The position numbers were made by a program, and so were the translations under genes. Source: Bacteroidota bacterium (lineage in GTDB: Bacteria > Bacteroidota > Bacteroidia > Bacteroidales > BM520). From it: a stretch of 64,000 bases of DNA. Position 1 is the stretch's first letter. Every line of letters starts with the position of its first letter. The notes under the pieces are model-generated. The model was given only the letters and a program-made list of their open reading frames with translations, did not search any database and was not told the DNA's origin. The stretch lies in assembly GCA_002748065.1 (NCBI GenBank), contig PDRJ01000027.1:1-64000 (forward strand), read 5' to 3'. Shown here piece by piece: positions 7,593-17,722 of the stretch.

Positions 7593-9206
7593 CTACTTCC
7601 CGGAGCGCATTACAATGCCCCTCGCCACACTGGCCAGCAACATTATGAGGAAAGTGAGTACCGCAACCCGTGCGATATAATCGCCATGTTGTGCATAAAA
7701 CGTGATACGGTCGTTGGCATTGATCGTGTGTCTGATGGCCGTTCTTTCCCAGTAGGGTGTAGCTTTTATCACATCCCCCCGCTGGTTGATGAAACAGGAA
7801 GTACCGGTATTGGCAGAGCGGGCGATGGAGCGGCGCATCTCAATGGCACGCAGCCGGGCGTAGGAGGCGTGTTGGCGATACCCGGGCGTGTCCTTCCACC
7901 AACCATCGTTGGTCATCACAAAGATCGCCTCGGCACCGTTTCGTACAAATCCCGACAAAAACTCCCCAAAAATTGACTCGTAACAGATACAGGGAGCCAC
8001 CGATACCTCATGAAGGGTATTGTAAAAGGGCTTACGCTCCCGGTCAATCCCCAAACTGCCCACCGTTCCCCCCAGGTCCAACGCAAGATGCTCTATAAAC
8101 GGGAGGTACTCTATCAAGGGCATGACCTCCACGCCGGGAGTCAGCTTTGACTTATGGTACAGCTGAATCTCGGAGATATTATCCATATAGAACACCGTAT
8201 TGTAGGCATCGTAATACCAATCGGCATTGGGAACCAAGCGAGCCGTTGAGGTTAACGTTTCTCCCGGAAGAAAACGCTTATAGGTCGAAGCTCCGATACA
8301 GATTGCAGTCTGCGGATATTGCGACATATAGTCCAGCAGCGAGCGCACGCTACGGCTCTCCGTCAACTTCCGTTCAAAAAGACTTCCCTCCTGTATCACT
8401 GATTCCGGTAAAACGATAAAATCAACCAGGGAGTCCCCATGGGTATCGATTAAATCATACACATTGGAGAGGACCTCATCGGGCGAAAGTCCGTACTGCT
8501 CTGTATAGGGATCATTATTAGGCTGTATCACCAAAATATCCAGCGGATCTTCCCGCTCCTCGTAAGCATGATACATCCGATGGGAGAGAAAAACAGGTAC
8601 GGCGAAGACGAGCAGTGCCATGGCGACTATCCACAAGGGGTTATAGCCCTTTCGGCCGGAGAAGAGGCTCCGCAAGGCGGTAAATAATAACAAATTCACC
8701 ACAAAAACCCACAACGTTCCCCCAAAGGTTCCCGTATATTCATACCACTGAATCCAACGGGGATACATGGAGAATCCGTTCCCGATGTTCAACCAGGGCC
8801 AATTGAGCGACCAGTTTAGGTGGAGATACTCAAAGGCCATCCATGCCACGGGCAATATCCAATAGCCCCCCTTAAAACGAAAGACATTTTTCCGAATGAG
8901 GTGATAAATCTGTATCACAAAGGCCATGAACAAGCTGTTGAGCGCGATGGCAACAATACCGCCCACTGCCGTACTATTGTAGATCCAGTAAGTATCCAAC
9001 GCGTTCCAGAGAAGCATCCCCGGAAGGGCAAAAAGAAAGGGAGCCCATCCACTATAGGTCTTCTGTTTGACGGCAATCGCCTCTTCCATAAACAACAAGG
9101 GGAGAAAAGCGATGAATAACAATCCGGGAAATCCACTCTCCGGCCATGCCGCCACCAAAAGAAGCCCCGTCAAAGCCGATAATAGGATCAAATAACTCTT
9201 TTTCAT
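7593..9206 (-). CDS. lnt: Apolipoprotein N-acyltransferase
   Basis: A 537-residue inner-membrane enzyme that adds the third acyl chain to the N-terminal Cys of lipoproteins. About seven N-terminal hydrophobic segments lead into a nitrilase-like periplasmic domain from residue 220. The catalytic triad can be read as Glu268 (VLPESVIQEG), Lys354 (YHKSKLTPG) and Cys408 (CICYESIFGEF). The length fits the family. It lies 9 bp downstream of hflX and is probably co-transcribed from the promoter at 10444-10473. The mature lipoproteins would include GldK and PorW of the secretion system. A final hydrophobic segment is seen near the C-terminus. Confidence 0.93.
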   Translation of the reverse strand: MKKSYLILLSALTGLLLVAAWPESGFPGLLFIAFLPLLFMEEAIAVKQKTYSGWAPFLFALPGMLLWNALDTYWIYNSTAVGGIVAIALNSLFMAFVIQIYHLIRKNVFRFKGGYWILPVAWMAFEYLHLNWSLNWPWLNIGNGFSMYPRWIQWYEYTGTFGGTLWVFVVNLLLFTALRSLFSGRKGYNPLWIVAMALLVFAVPVFLSHRMYHAYEEREDPLDILVIQPNNDPYTEQYGLSPDEVLSNVYDLIDTHGDSLVDFIVLPESVIQEGSLFERKLTESRSVRSLLDYMSQYPQTAICIGASTYKRFLPGETLTSTARLVPNADWYYDAYNTVFYMDNISEIQLYHKSKLTPGVEVMPLIEYLPFIEHLALDLGGTVGSLGIDRERKPFYNTLHEVSVAPCICYESIFGEFLSGFVRNGAEAIFVMTNDGWWKDTPGYRQHASYARLRAIEMRRSIARSANTGTSCFINQRGDVIKATPYWERTAIRHTINANDRITFYAQHGDYIARVAVLTFLIMLLASVARGIVMRSGK

Positions 9207-9215
9207 ACCTGTATG

Positions 9216-10436
9216 CTACTCCTCTGTATCCGGCATCGGTGCTGAATACAGATAATCATTATAAGGATAACGTATCCGATGAATTTTATTGACCTCCGCA
9301 TACAACACTTCCCGGAACTCCTCCAAATAGTCCCTTTGGAGGGCGGAGATAAACAGCGAGGGGGTATGCTCTTTGGCCAAGAACATCTTTTTCAATGCCT
9401 CCAGAGAGATGTTCTCCCTGGTCTCCGGGGTAAGGTCTCCCTCCTCCTTGGGCGTCCATGTGTAGGCATCGGTCTTGTTGAAGACGAGAATGACGGGGAT
9501 CTCCGCGGCTCCTATTTCACTCAGCGTCTTTTTCACCACCTCCATCTGGTTTTCATGGTCGGGGTGAGAGATATCCACCACATGGACCAGCAGATCGGCC
9601 TCCCGCACCTCATCCAGTGTGGACTTGAAACTCTCTACCAAAGAGTGGGGAAGTTTACGAATAAACCCCACCGTATCCGACAGGAGAAAGGGTAAGTTTT
9701 GAATCACCACCTTTCGCACCGTGGTGTCCAGCGTAGCAAACAACTTATCCTCCGCAAACACATCCGACTTACTCAACAGGTTCATGATGGTGGATTTCCC
9801 CACATTGGTATAGCCCACCAATGCCACACGCACCATCTTTCCTCTGTTACCCCGTTGTGTCGTCATCTGCTTATCAATATGGGTCAGTTTTTTCTTTAAC
9901 AGGGCTATCCTATCGCGGATAATCCTTCGGTCTGTTTCGATCTCTGTCTCTCCGGGGCCGCGCATTCCGATTCCTCCTCGCTGCCGTTCCAGGTGGGTCC
10001 ACATCCTCGTGAGGCGAGGTAACAGGTATTGATACTGTGCCAACTCCACCTGCACCTTCGCGTGTGCGGTCCTGGCTCGAGAGGCAAAGATGTCGAGAAT
10101 CAAGTTAGTTCGATCCAACACTTTGATTTTAAATGCCTGCTCCAGATTCCTCACTTGTGAGGGGGAGAGCTCATCGTCAAAGACCACTACACTCACCTCA
10201 GAATCCGCCACATAGTGCTGAATCTCTTCCAGCTTTCCCCTCCCCACATAGGTTTTGGGGTTGGGAAAGTCTAACTTTTGAATAAACCGTTTTACCGTGA
10301 CACCTCCTGCCGTACTGGTGAGAAAAGCCAACTCATTGAGATACTCTTCTGTGCGTTCCAACGGTGTTTCGCGAGTGACCAAACCGACCAATACCACACG
10401 TTCCTGTGCGTATGTTTTTTTTAATGCTGTACCCAT
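9216..10436 (-). CDS. hflX: Ribosome-associated GTPase HflX
   Basis: A 406-residue protein. The N-terminal HflX domain contains YVGRGKLEEIQ and the glycine-rich segment GGIGMRGPGETEIETDRR near 155. The G domain carries Walker A (GYTNVGKST, about 208-216), the G3 region SDTVGFIRKLPH and the G4 motif NKTD. HflX splits stalled or hibernating ribosomes in other bacteria. The gene is the first of the hflX-lnt pair and has its own Bacteroidota promoter just upstream. Confidence 0.95.
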   Translation of the reverse strand: MGTALKKTYAQERVVLVGLVTRETPLERTEEYLNELAFLTSTAGGVTVKRFIQKLDFPNPKTYVGRGKLEEIQHYVADSEVSVVVFDDELSPSQVRNLEQAFKIKVLDRTNLILDIFASRARTAHAKVQVELAQYQYLLPRLTRMWTHLERQRGGIGMRGPGETEIETDRRIIRDRIALLKKKLTHIDKQMTTQRGNRGKMVRVALVGYTNVGKSTIMNLLSKSDVFAEDKLFATLDTTVRKVVIQNLPFLLSDTVGFIRKLPHSLVESFKSTLDEVREADLLVHVVDISHPDHENQMEVVKKTLSEIGAAEIPVILVFNKTDAYTWTPKEEGDLTPETRENISLEALKKMFLAKEHTPSLFISALQRDYLEEFREVLYAEVNKIHRIRYPYNDYLYSAPMPDTEE

Positions 10437-10443
10437 ACTACGG

Positions 10444-10473
10444 CAAAAATACGAAAGAGTATCCGGTCTGCAA
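10444..10473 (-). promoter_or_regulatory. Promoter of hflX-lnt
   Basis: On the minus strand TTG at 10473-10471 is followed after 19 bp by TATTTTTG at 10451-10444, a good -33/-7 pair. It is so close to the hflX ATG (10436) that the leader would be very short or absent. Confidence 0.55.
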
Positions 10474-10533
10474 TAGATTAGGTGCCAGAAAAGAATCCCT
10501 TAGGATAAGGTGGCAATGTGATCAGGCCAAATA

Positions 10534-10570
10534 CTCTTCTCAAAACGCTGACTTTATGGACAGACACTAA
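10534..10570 (-). repeat. Dispersed TIR repeat, copy 3 (end fragment)
   Basis: Only the outer 37 bp survive (CTCTTCTCAAAACGCTGACT, then TTATGGACAGACACTAA). Its terminal CTA supplies the TAG stop codon of recG on the minus strand. Confidence 0.8.
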
Positions 10571-12687
10571 CTGATCTGGCTCCAACGGTGCCCCATCTGC
10601 GAGAGGTATTGAAGATAATGGGCAATGGGCGCATTGGCGGGTTTTTGCAGCAGTGGATCGTCGGCGATTATTTTTGAAGCAGCGGCATGGGCATACTTTA
10701 GGATGGGTTCATCATGGACAATGGAGGCCAGCTTCAGCCCCTCAAGGCCACTCTGCCGGGTGCCACCGATCTCTCCCGGCCCCCGGAGCTGCAAGTCCGC
10801 CATGGCAATGTGGAATCCGTCGTTGCTCTCCACCATGGTGCGGAGCCTCTTTTGGGCATCAGATGAGAGTTCGTTCCTGGAGACCAAAAGGCAGTAGGAC
10901 TGATCTTGTCCTCTCCCCACCCGTCCACGTAGTTGATGCAGTTGTGACAACCCGAACCGTTCCGCATTCTCAATAACCATCACCGTGGCATTGGGCACAT
11001 CCACCCCCACTTCAATCACAGTGGTAGCCATCAAGATATGGGTCTCTCCTTTGACAAAACGTTGCATCTCAAAGGCCTTATCCTTGGCCGACAGTCGTCC
11101 GTGGACAATACTCACCTGGTATTCGGGCATCTGAAACTCCCGTGAGATGGTCTCAAACCCATCCATCAAGTCTTTTAGGTCCATTTTACGAGACTCCTCA
11201 ATAAGCGGATAGACAATATATACCTGCCTGCCTTGGGCTATTTGGTGTTTCAAAAAGCGGTTGATCTCGATCCGCTGATGGTCGAAGAGGTGTTTGGTAA
11301 CAATGGGCTTTCTTCCGGGAGGGAGTTCATCGATGACCGAGTAGTCCAAATCCCCATAGAGCGACATGGCAAGGGTGCGGGGAATGGGCGTTGCCGTCAT
11401 CACAAGCACGTGGGGAGGGATGGTATTCTTTTTCCAGAGCCGGGCTCTCTGTTCCACCCCAAAACGATGCTGTTCGTCGATAACCACCATGCCCAGGTTA
11501 TGAAACTGCACCGTTTTTTCAATAAGCGCATGGGTACCGATAATGATATCGGCCTGTCCTGTTTGCAACTCCCGGTGAATATCTTTTCGATCTACATTTT
11601 TGGTGGATCCGGTGAGGAGATGGAGGTTAAGCCCCAGGCCCTCTGTCATGCGGGTAATGGTCTGGTAATGTTGTTCTGCCAGGATCTCCGTGGGAGCCAT
11701 CAAGGCGGCCTGATAGCCATTATCAATGGCCAAGAGCATGGTCATCAGCGCCACCAGTGTTTTTCCCGACCCTACATCGCCCTGGAGCAGCCGGTTCATC
11801 TGTTTTCCCGTTCCGGTATCCTGCCGAATCTCGCGAATAACCCGTTTCTGTGCTCCCGTAAGCTCAAAGGGCAAAAAGCGGTGAAAAAACTCGTTAAAAT
11901 ATTTTCCAACCTCTTTAAAGGTGTGTCCGGGTACATGCTGGCTGCGCAAGTACTTGGCCTGTAGAATTTGTAGTTGGATAAAGAAAAACTCTTCAAATTT
12001 GAGTCTTGCCTGTGCCGCTGCAATGGCTTTTCGATTTTCGGGAAGATGGATGTTGACAAATGCCGTCTCCTTTGAAACAAATTGAAAATAGTTGATGATA
12101 GAGGGGGAGAGCGACTCCGTTAGTTTTCCCCGTAATTGCTTCAGCAGGTTCTCCTGTATTTTTGCTAATCCTTTAGAATGAAGCCCCTTATTTCGGAGTT
12201 TCTCAGTAGAGTGATACACTCCTTGCCAGCGCCTTCTCTTCTGTTGTTGAAAGGCCTCCTTCGTCTCCAGTTCGGGGTGGGCCATATTGAGGCGTCCTTT
12301 GAAGAGGGAGGGTTTTCCAAAGGCCACAAACTCATCTCCCGTCTGCACCATTTGTCGAATCCATTTAAGGCCTTTAAACCAGATCAGCTCAATGGATCCC
12401 GAAGAGTCGGAGAGGATAGCTTGGAGGCGAGTCTGCTTTCCCGCCCCGGTGGTTTCTACCTGTACAATGGTTCCCACCACCTGCACCTCCGGCATCTCCG
12501 GGGTGATTTGAGCGATGGGAGTAATCTGCGTGCGGTCCACATAACGAAAGGGATAGAAAGTGAGAAGGTCGCCAAATGTGTGAATCTCCAACTCTTTTTT
12601 AAGAAGATCCGCTCTTGCGGGCCCTACCCCTTTACAATACTCGATGGGCGTATTGAGAATGTGATCTTGCATGGTCTGTTTATCCAT
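10567..12687 (-). CDS. recG: ATP-dependent DNA helicase RecG
   Basis: A 706-residue branch-migration helicase that remodels stalled forks and Holliday junctions. The N-terminal wedge/OB domain (about 60-150) is followed by the helicase core: Walker A GDVGSGKT (303-310), APTEILAEQH, DEQHRFG, the MTATPIPRT motif, and the C-terminal GRVGRGQDQSYC motif. The length is normal. The stop codon lies inside the end of repeat copy 3, so the last codon or two may have been changed by that element. The gene lies downstream of the gldN terminator and upstream of hflX on the same strand. Confidence 0.95.
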   Translation of the reverse strand: MDKQTMQDHILNTPIEYCKGVGPARADLLKKELEIHTFGDLLTFYPFRYVDRTQITPIAQITPEMPEVQVVGTIVQVETTGAGKQTRLQAILSDSSGSIELIWFKGLKWIRQMVQTGDEFVAFGKPSLFKGRLNMAHPELETKEAFQQQKRRRWQGVYHSTEKLRNKGLHSKGLAKIQENLLKQLRGKLTESLSPSIINYFQFVSKETAFVNIHLPENRKAIAAAQARLKFEEFFFIQLQILQAKYLRSQHVPGHTFKEVGKYFNEFFHRFLPFELTGAQKRVIREIRQDTGTGKQMNRLLQGDVGSGKTLVALMTMLLAIDNGYQAALMAPTEILAEQHYQTITRMTEGLGLNLHLLTGSTKNVDRKDIHRELQTGQADIIIGTHALIEKTVQFHNLGMVVIDEQHRFGVEQRARLWKKNTIPPHVLVMTATPIPRTLAMSLYGDLDYSVIDELPPGRKPIVTKHLFDHQRIEINRFLKHQIAQGRQVYIVYPLIEESRKMDLKDLMDGFETISREFQMPEYQVSIVHGRLSAKDKAFEMQRFVKGETHILMATTVIEVGVDVPNATVMVIENAERFGLSQLHQLRGRVGRGQDQSYCLLVSRNELSSDAQKRLRTMVESNDGFHIAMADLQLRGPGEIGGTRQSGLEGLKLASIVHDEPILKYAHAAASKIIADDPLLQKPANAPIAHYLQYLSQMGHRWSQIS

Positions 12688-12727
12688 TCATACGGCAGCT
12701 TATTATTTATGACCCTCAAATATAGGT

Positions 12728-12761
12728 AAAAAAAAAACGGGAGACCTGAGAGCCTCCCGTT
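12728..12761 (-). terminator. Rho-independent terminator after gldN
   Basis: On the minus strand AACGGGAG and CTCCCGTT pair around a ten-base loop and are followed by a run of about nine T. It ends the porP-gldKLMN transcript before recG. Confidence 0.85.
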
Positions 12762-12783
12762 AAATGTTTTTGCAATAGTTCGG

Positions 12784-13638
12784 TTAAAATGCCCAGAAGT
12801 CATATTCATACTGAAGAATTTCATTACTGATACGGTCCGATTCCAGCAACGCATCAATTCCTGTGGCATACTCAGAAATCCGTCGATCAAAACGGTTGGT
12901 CTCTTTATAGATGGTACTATGGAAGATTCGCTTCCAGAACACATCGTCATACGTGAGTTTCAAGGCGTCGTTTTGGGGGTTGTACACCTCCGCCTTTGCG
13001 AAGGTCTCCCGTGCTTCAGGATAGTATATCCAGAAGAGCGGATCGTAGCCCCTGAAGTTGCCATTTTCGTCAAGGTTGTCACGCACCGGACATACGCCCA
13101 GAATACGTACCTCCATAACGGAACGTTGTTTATCGAAGAACCAATCCTCTTTGATACGGATTCGTTTTACATCCTGGGGGTTGAACTCCGAGTGGATAAT
13201 GGTATCATAATAGTCATAAGGAGGATAGCTTCGCTGGAGTGTGGCCGTATCGGTACGCGCCAGTCGATTCATAATCTCCTCATAGGTTATGGGTACCAGA
13301 AAGTCATCACTGGGGGCAGAAGCATCATAGGCCGTAATCTGACCCTCTTTGAGGCCATCCATAATCACAGTCATCAAACTTCTCCATCCATTCTGTGGCA
13401 CTTCGGGGTAGTAGAAGGGTTGGTTTAGCTTCTCTCTCATGTCGATGACACGCCAAATCCGCTGAGACCATATAAGATCCGCTTCACGAACGAAGACGTA
13501 GGGGATAGGACGTTTATCTACGATATTAACCTTATCGTAAACGCCATCTCTTGGGGTGCTTACAACCTGCGCCTGCGTGGAGACGACTCCGGATATTGTA
13601 AGGCTTATAAAGGTAACTATTGCAAGAATTTTTTTCAT
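12784..13638 (-). CDS. gldN: T9SS periplasmic ring protein GldN/PorN
   Basis: A protein of about 284 residues exported by a signal peptide (MKKILAIVTFISLTISGVVSTQAQ). The start at 13638 is preferred over the ORF-track start at 13662 because it begins the signal peptide and has GGAGG about 10 bases upstream. The mature part carries family features such as VREADLIWSQRIWRVIDMRE and the tyrosine/aspartate-rich YEYDFWAF end. GldN associates with the lipoprotein GldK to form a large periplasmic ring beneath the outer membrane. It is the last gene of the operon and is followed by a strong terminator. Confidence 0.93.
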   Translation of the reverse strand: MKKILAIVTFISLTISGVVSTQAQVVSTPRDGVYDKVNIVDKRPIPYVFVREADLIWSQRIWRVIDMREKLNQPFYYPEVPQNGWRSLMTVIMDGLKEGQITAYDASAPSDDFLVPITYEEIMNRLARTDTATLQRSYPPYDYYDTIIHSEFNPQDVKRIRIKEDWFFDKQRSVMEVRILGVCPVRDNLDENGNFRGYDPLFWIYYPEARETFAKAEVYNPQNDALKLTYDDVFWKRIFHSTIYKETNRFDRRISEYATGIDALLESDRISNEILQYEYDFWAF

Positions 13639-13665
13639 GGTTTTAAACCTCCGGATATGCATTAA

Positions 13666-15279
13666 TTATTTAATTGTCAAGTTAATAGTTCCAAGACGAC
13701 GGCTTGATCCGTCGGGACCCTTGGCATAGATATTTTCGAGCCATATCTTATCTCCTCGACGTGAATTGCGGATATAGGAGAGCATCTCTTCCGAGAGTCT
13801 GTTTCCTTTTCCTTGCCGGGTGAACATATCACCTCCACGTTGAGTGGCCACAAAGTCATACTTGGTGATCTGAAAGTTCAGCTCAAACTCAAAGTCTTCG
13901 GGCATTTGAGGAATGATCGCGCCTGCGGTAGCGAGAAGGTTCTTGTCGATAGTTCCACCTTCTACCCCGCCAATTTTTGCCACGGGGCTGGGGACACGCT
14001 TGATACGGAACTCTGCAGATCCCATCTCAACCATCTTGCCATTCTGCTCTGCCGAAACGTTAATGGTTGTTGTACCTTTGGCATCATCGGGCAGGGTAAC
14101 CATCCACTCGTCAGAGTTAGGAATTTTCACAAGTTTTCCTTTGGTAATGGAAACCTTAAGCAGGTCGTTTCCAATTCCGGGAGAGGAGATAGACACCGGG
14201 TTTTCTACCCCTTTATAGAACACATTCATCTTGGTCGGTGCCACCGTGAGAGAGGGTTTAGCCACGATGTAGGTGTCATTGAACGGATAGGTGTTCACAC
14301 TTCCGTCCGGACCCCTCACCTCAACGATACCTGCATAAGATTGGATCCCTTCCGAGGTGGCGGGAAATTTGAGTTTTACCACACCATCTTTACCGGGGAG
14401 CACCTTAGCTCTGTTGATCATGTTAGGAGTGAGCTTATCAACACCTCTCATTACACGAACACTAGGTGCTTGCTTACTATCATAGGCAGCCACAAGGACC
14501 TCTGCTTCATACTCACCATTGAGAAATACATAGTTACTAACAGGGATCACCTTAGCGTCCACCATGTCGAACTTAAAGTCTTCCGCACTAATGTTATTAT
14601 AGAAGTGGTTAAGGACACCAAACTCCGCATTTTGCACATCCATGATGAGCTTGTTGAGGAATGTGACGTCGGCTGCGAGGATCGTATGGTAGAAGTGGTG
14701 CATCTCCCATGTCTGTTTTGCTCCATCAGCATCGACATATGTTTTGTCGGTAATTAAACCGAGATTGACACTTTCTCCCTCATCCCCTTCAAAGAGGTTC
14801 TGCATATGCTGCTTATACTCGTTGATTTTCCTCTTCAACTCGCCGGCTTTCCCTTTAGTCCCGTCAGGAGAGGATCCTATAAAGTAATTTGTGGGCTCGT
14901 CATAACTATCTCGGTTACCAATGTCCTCAAGTTTTACATCCTTAATCTCCTCAATGGGTTTCCCCTCTGTACGGGCAATCACCTCAAGTTTGAGACGCTC
15001 AATGTATGCGATCATCTCACCGGAGAGGGAGTCCGCCCGTTGGGCTTTATGCCAATAGGGGCCAACCTTTGCCTGGTTAATGTTGAATTGTTGTCGAAAC
15101 TTATCATAGATATTGTCAATCTTAGCTTCGAACGTTTTATTGGTCTGTTCAACGCTATCATTCACGGTAACAAAAGCCTCAAGGATTTCAACGGATACGT
15201 TAAGTGCTAACATAGCCGTGAGTACCAAGTACATCATCCCGATCATCTTTTGCCGTGGGGTTTCTTTATATCCAGCCAT
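13666..15279 (-). CDS. gldM: T9SS motor protein GldM/PorM
   Basis: A 537-residue protein with one N-terminal transmembrane helix (KMIGMMYLVLTAMLALNVSV) and a long periplasmic part. GldM dimers span the periplasm and, with GldL, form the proton-driven motor that powers type IX secretion and gliding. The MAGYKETPRQKMIGMMYLVL start is characteristic. The periplasmic region is beta-rich, as expected for the stacked D domains. It lies 46 bp after gldL and directly before gldN. Confidence 0.95.
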   Translation of the reverse strand: MAGYKETPRQKMIGMMYLVLTAMLALNVSVEILEAFVTVNDSVEQTNKTFEAKIDNIYDKFRQQFNINQAKVGPYWHKAQRADSLSGEMIAYIERLKLEVIARTEGKPIEEIKDVKLEDIGNRDSYDEPTNYFIGSSPDGTKGKAGELKRKINEYKQHMQNLFEGDEGESVNLGLITDKTYVDADGAKQTWEMHHFYHTILAADVTFLNKLIMDVQNAEFGVLNHFYNNISAEDFKFDMVDAKVIPVSNYVFLNGEYEAEVLVAAYDSKQAPSVRVMRGVDKLTPNMINRAKVLPGKDGVVKLKFPATSEGIQSYAGIVEVRGPDGSVNTYPFNDTYIVAKPSLTVAPTKMNVFYKGVENPVSISSPGIGNDLLKVSITKGKLVKIPNSDEWMVTLPDDAKGTTTINVSAEQNGKMVEMGSAEFRIKRVPSPVAKIGGVEGGTIDKNLLATAGAIIPQMPEDFEFELNFQITKYDFVATQRGGDMFTRQGKGNRLSEEMLSYIRNSRRGDKIWLENIYAKGPDGSSRRLGTINLTIK

Positions 15280-15326
15280 TTATAATGAGCTTTTTTTATT
15301 TTCAAATGGATTTAATTAACCAAATC

Positions 15327-16232
15327 TTACTTGGCTTTTACATTCATAGCTGCGAGCATGTTACCATAAACAGTATTCAATGCAGCTACATTTTTCGTAA
15401 GGGCATCCGCCTGCTGTTTATAGTTCTCTGTTGTAGCAATTGATTCTTTCATGTTTTTCATGAAGGCATCAAGCGCATTACCCATTTGACTGGCTACTTT
15501 CGACTGTGAATCAGAGTTTTTGAGTTGCATTTCATAAACGGTATTCAGCGCAGCGAGATTCTTTGTAAGTTTCTCAAAGGTTTCGTCGTAAGCTTTGTTT
15601 TTGTGAGTAACAGCTTGAGCTGCTTTTTGGTAAGTCTCTGAAAGATTTCCCGCAGCTTTAGCAGCCTCCTGCACATTCTTGAGGAAAGACTCTGTACCGG
15701 CCAAATCTTTGTTCATGGAAGCAGCAGTATCCTGATACGCTTTAGAAAGTTTATCCGCTGATTCGGAAGCCGTATTCATACTCTTAGCCAACTTGTCTCC
15801 GGCAACTTTTGCATTGGAGACATCCGCCAAAGTGTTAGTGGTGTTGCTAAGATTCGTAAGCCCTTTGCCAAGATCTTCGATCAATTTTGAATCGATCTTT
15901 GCATTCTCCAACATTTTGTCGAGTTCCTTAACGGGGGAAGCACCTGTAGCAGCCTTTTCTCCTTTTCCTTTTCCTTTGCTCTTGCCATGGTACATTCCAG
16001 CCAGTTCGGGATACACCAGGCTCCAATCCGGTTCTACGTGAGGAGGTTCAAAGGCAGAAAAGAAGAAGATAATAGCCTCTGTTAACATTCCAATAAAGAG
16101 CATTTCATTTGCTCCGGATATGTGGGTAATCTTAAACAGTGCTCCTACGATAACGATTGCAGCACCCCATCCATAAAGCTTCGCCATGAAGCCTTTGTAA
16201 AATCTGCTCTGAACAAGCTTATTTAGTCCCAT
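15327..16232 (-). CDS. gldL: T9SS motor protein GldL/PorL
   Basis: A 301-residue inner-membrane protein. Two transmembrane helices at the N-terminus (AAIVIVGALFKITHISG and MLFIGMLTEAIIFFFSAF) carry a Lys in the first and a Glu (about residue 52) in the second, the kind of charged residues used for proton flow in this motor. The cytoplasmic remainder is helical with repeated segments such as KNLAALNTVYEMQLKNS and KNVAALNTVYGNML, suggesting coiled coil and internal duplication. It works with GldM and lies in the usual K-L-M-N order. Confidence 0.95.
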   Translation of the reverse strand: MGLNKLVQSRFYKGFMAKLYGWGAAIVIVGALFKITHISGANEMLFIGMLTEAIIFFFSAFEPPHVEPDWSLVYPELAGMYHGKSKGKGKGEKAATGASPVKELDKMLENAKIDSKLIEDLGKGLTNLSNTTNTLADVSNAKVAGDKLAKSMNTASESADKLSKAYQDTAASMNKDLAGTESFLKNVQEAAKAAGNLSETYQKAAQAVTHKNKAYDETFEKLTKNLAALNTVYEMQLKNSDSQSKVASQMGNALDAFMKNMKESIATTENYKQQADALTKNVAALNTVYGNMLAAMNVKAK

Positions 16233-16294
16233 AATGTGTAACTTAACTTTTTGTGATTTTTACTTTATAATTTCTTTAACGTTTTCTGAACATA

Positions 16295-17656
16295 TTATTT
16301 GTAAACCTTAGAAGCTTTTGAAGGATTATCGCCCTTTTGACGTCCCAGGTAATTCTGGACGCAACGGAATCCCACATAGCATTTTGCCGTATCCTGGTAT
16401 TCATAACCTCTGGAAGCCACTTCCAAATAGTAATGAACATCTTTCCACGATCCACCACGGACAACTTTCCGTTTAAGTGCCACCGGATCATCTTCACGAG
16501 CGTTGTATTTATAGCTCATGTTTAGATCCCAGGCAAAATTATAGGTGGACTCATCAAAAGCATCTACCGTCCACTCCGACACGTTTCCGGCCATATCGTA
16601 CAGACCAAAGTCGTTAGGAGGATAGTGCCCCACGATCACGGTATAAACGCCACCATCGTTGGCATAATCTCCACGCAACGGTTTAAAGTTTGCCAAGAAA
16701 CAGCCGTTCTCGTTCCATGTGTAGGGGCCTCCCCAAGGATAGGGGTTCAATTCATAGCCACCACGAGCAGCCCACTCCCACTCAGCCTCTGTGGGGAGTC
16801 TAATTTCATTAACAATTACTTCTTTATGCTTAGAAAGATACGAGTTCATATACTCTGTCCGCCAGATACAGAAGGCCTTTGCCTGCCTCCAGTTAACCCC
16901 CACCACAGGATAGTTGTCATAGGCCGGATGCCAGAAATAGCGGCGTGTCATAGGATCATTATACGAGTAACTATAGTCGTGGATCCAACATAATGTATCC
17001 GGATAGACATTGATCGTCTCTTTGCGTACATAGACAGAACGGTCTGTACGTCCCTGACGACGGTTGGCAAAAGCAGCATTTTTACTTACCGCATCAGGGT
17101 CTGAGTAGTTCTTACGTGCCGCAGCCTGAAGGTCAATCCAGTAATATTCGTAGAAAAGTTTTCTTGTATCGATCTCTTTCTTTCTAAAGTAACGCTCATG
17201 TTCGGGGAGATACATATCCTCAAGGGCTTCCCGCTCCTCTTCGCCTGTCCAGTCGATCTCCTTATCCCAATTCAACATGGGGGTATCATAGACCTCCTTC
17301 GTTTTCTCATTCTCTTCGATGAGATACTCTTCAGGATTCAGGTCACCCAAAAGCGTTCTTGCAATAGAGTCACGAACCCAATGAACAAACTGACGGTATT
17401 CGTTATTGGTGATCTCTGTTTCATCCATGTAGAAGGCAGAAACAGTAATAACACGGGGCTGATTAATCCGGGCGTAAGGCACATCTTGATCACCGGCACC
17501 CATTGTAAAGCTTCCCATGGGGATATAAGCCATCCCAAAAGGATCAGGCTGGTAGAAGGGCTTCCTACTCTTTACGCCTGTCAACTCTCCATTGCCCGAA
17601 TTGCTACATCCGGCAAGCATGAGAAGTACGAACGAATACAAGAATAATTTTTTCAT
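16295..17656 (-). CDS. gldK: T9SS outer-membrane lipoprotein GldK/PorK
   Basis: A lipoprotein of about 453 residues. The start at 17656 is chosen because it begins a lipoprotein signal peptide (MKKLFLYSFVLLMLAGCSN) with the lipobox LAGC; the ORF-track start adds 17 unlikely residues. The body is a formylglycine-generating-enzyme/sulfatase-modifying fold (YIPMGSFTMGAG, RLPTEAEWEWAARGG, DMAGNVSEW, VRGGSWKD, YVGFRC), which is structural rather than enzymatic in this family. GldK is anchored in the outer membrane and binds GldN to make the periplasmic ring. It lies 66 bp after porP. Confidence 0.95.
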   Translation of the reverse strand: MKKLFLYSFVLLMLAGCSNSGNGELTGVKSRKPFYQPDPFGMAYIPMGSFTMGAGDQDVPYARINQPRVITVSAFYMDETEITNNEYRQFVHWVRDSIARTLLGDLNPEEYLIEENEKTKEVYDTPMLNWDKEIDWTGEEEREALEDMYLPEHERYFRKKEIDTRKLFYEYYWIDLQAAARKNYSDPDAVSKNAAFANRRQGRTDRSVYVRKETINVYPDTLCWIHDYSYSYNDPMTRRYFWHPAYDNYPVVGVNWRQAKAFCIWRTEYMNSYLSKHKEVIVNEIRLPTEAEWEWAARGGYELNPYPWGGPYTWNENGCFLANFKPLRGDYANDGGVYTVIVGHYPPNDFGLYDMAGNVSEWTVDAFDESTYNFAWDLNMSYKYNAREDDPVALKRKVVRGGSWKDVHYYLEVASRGYEYQDTAKCYVGFRCVQNYLGRQKGDNPSKASKVYK

Positions 17657-17722
17657 TTCCTTATTTGTTTTATTCAGAATAACGTTTTTTATCGAAAAAT
17701 AGTGCATTTTTTCTATAATTTT

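Noticed and set aside
13813-14757. 314-residue plus-strand ORF opposite gldM
   Set aside because: It is a shadow of gldM on the other strand. Similar long shadows at 5607-6329, 11233-11964, 21963-22742, 23014-23673 and 30385-30891 were left out for the same reason.
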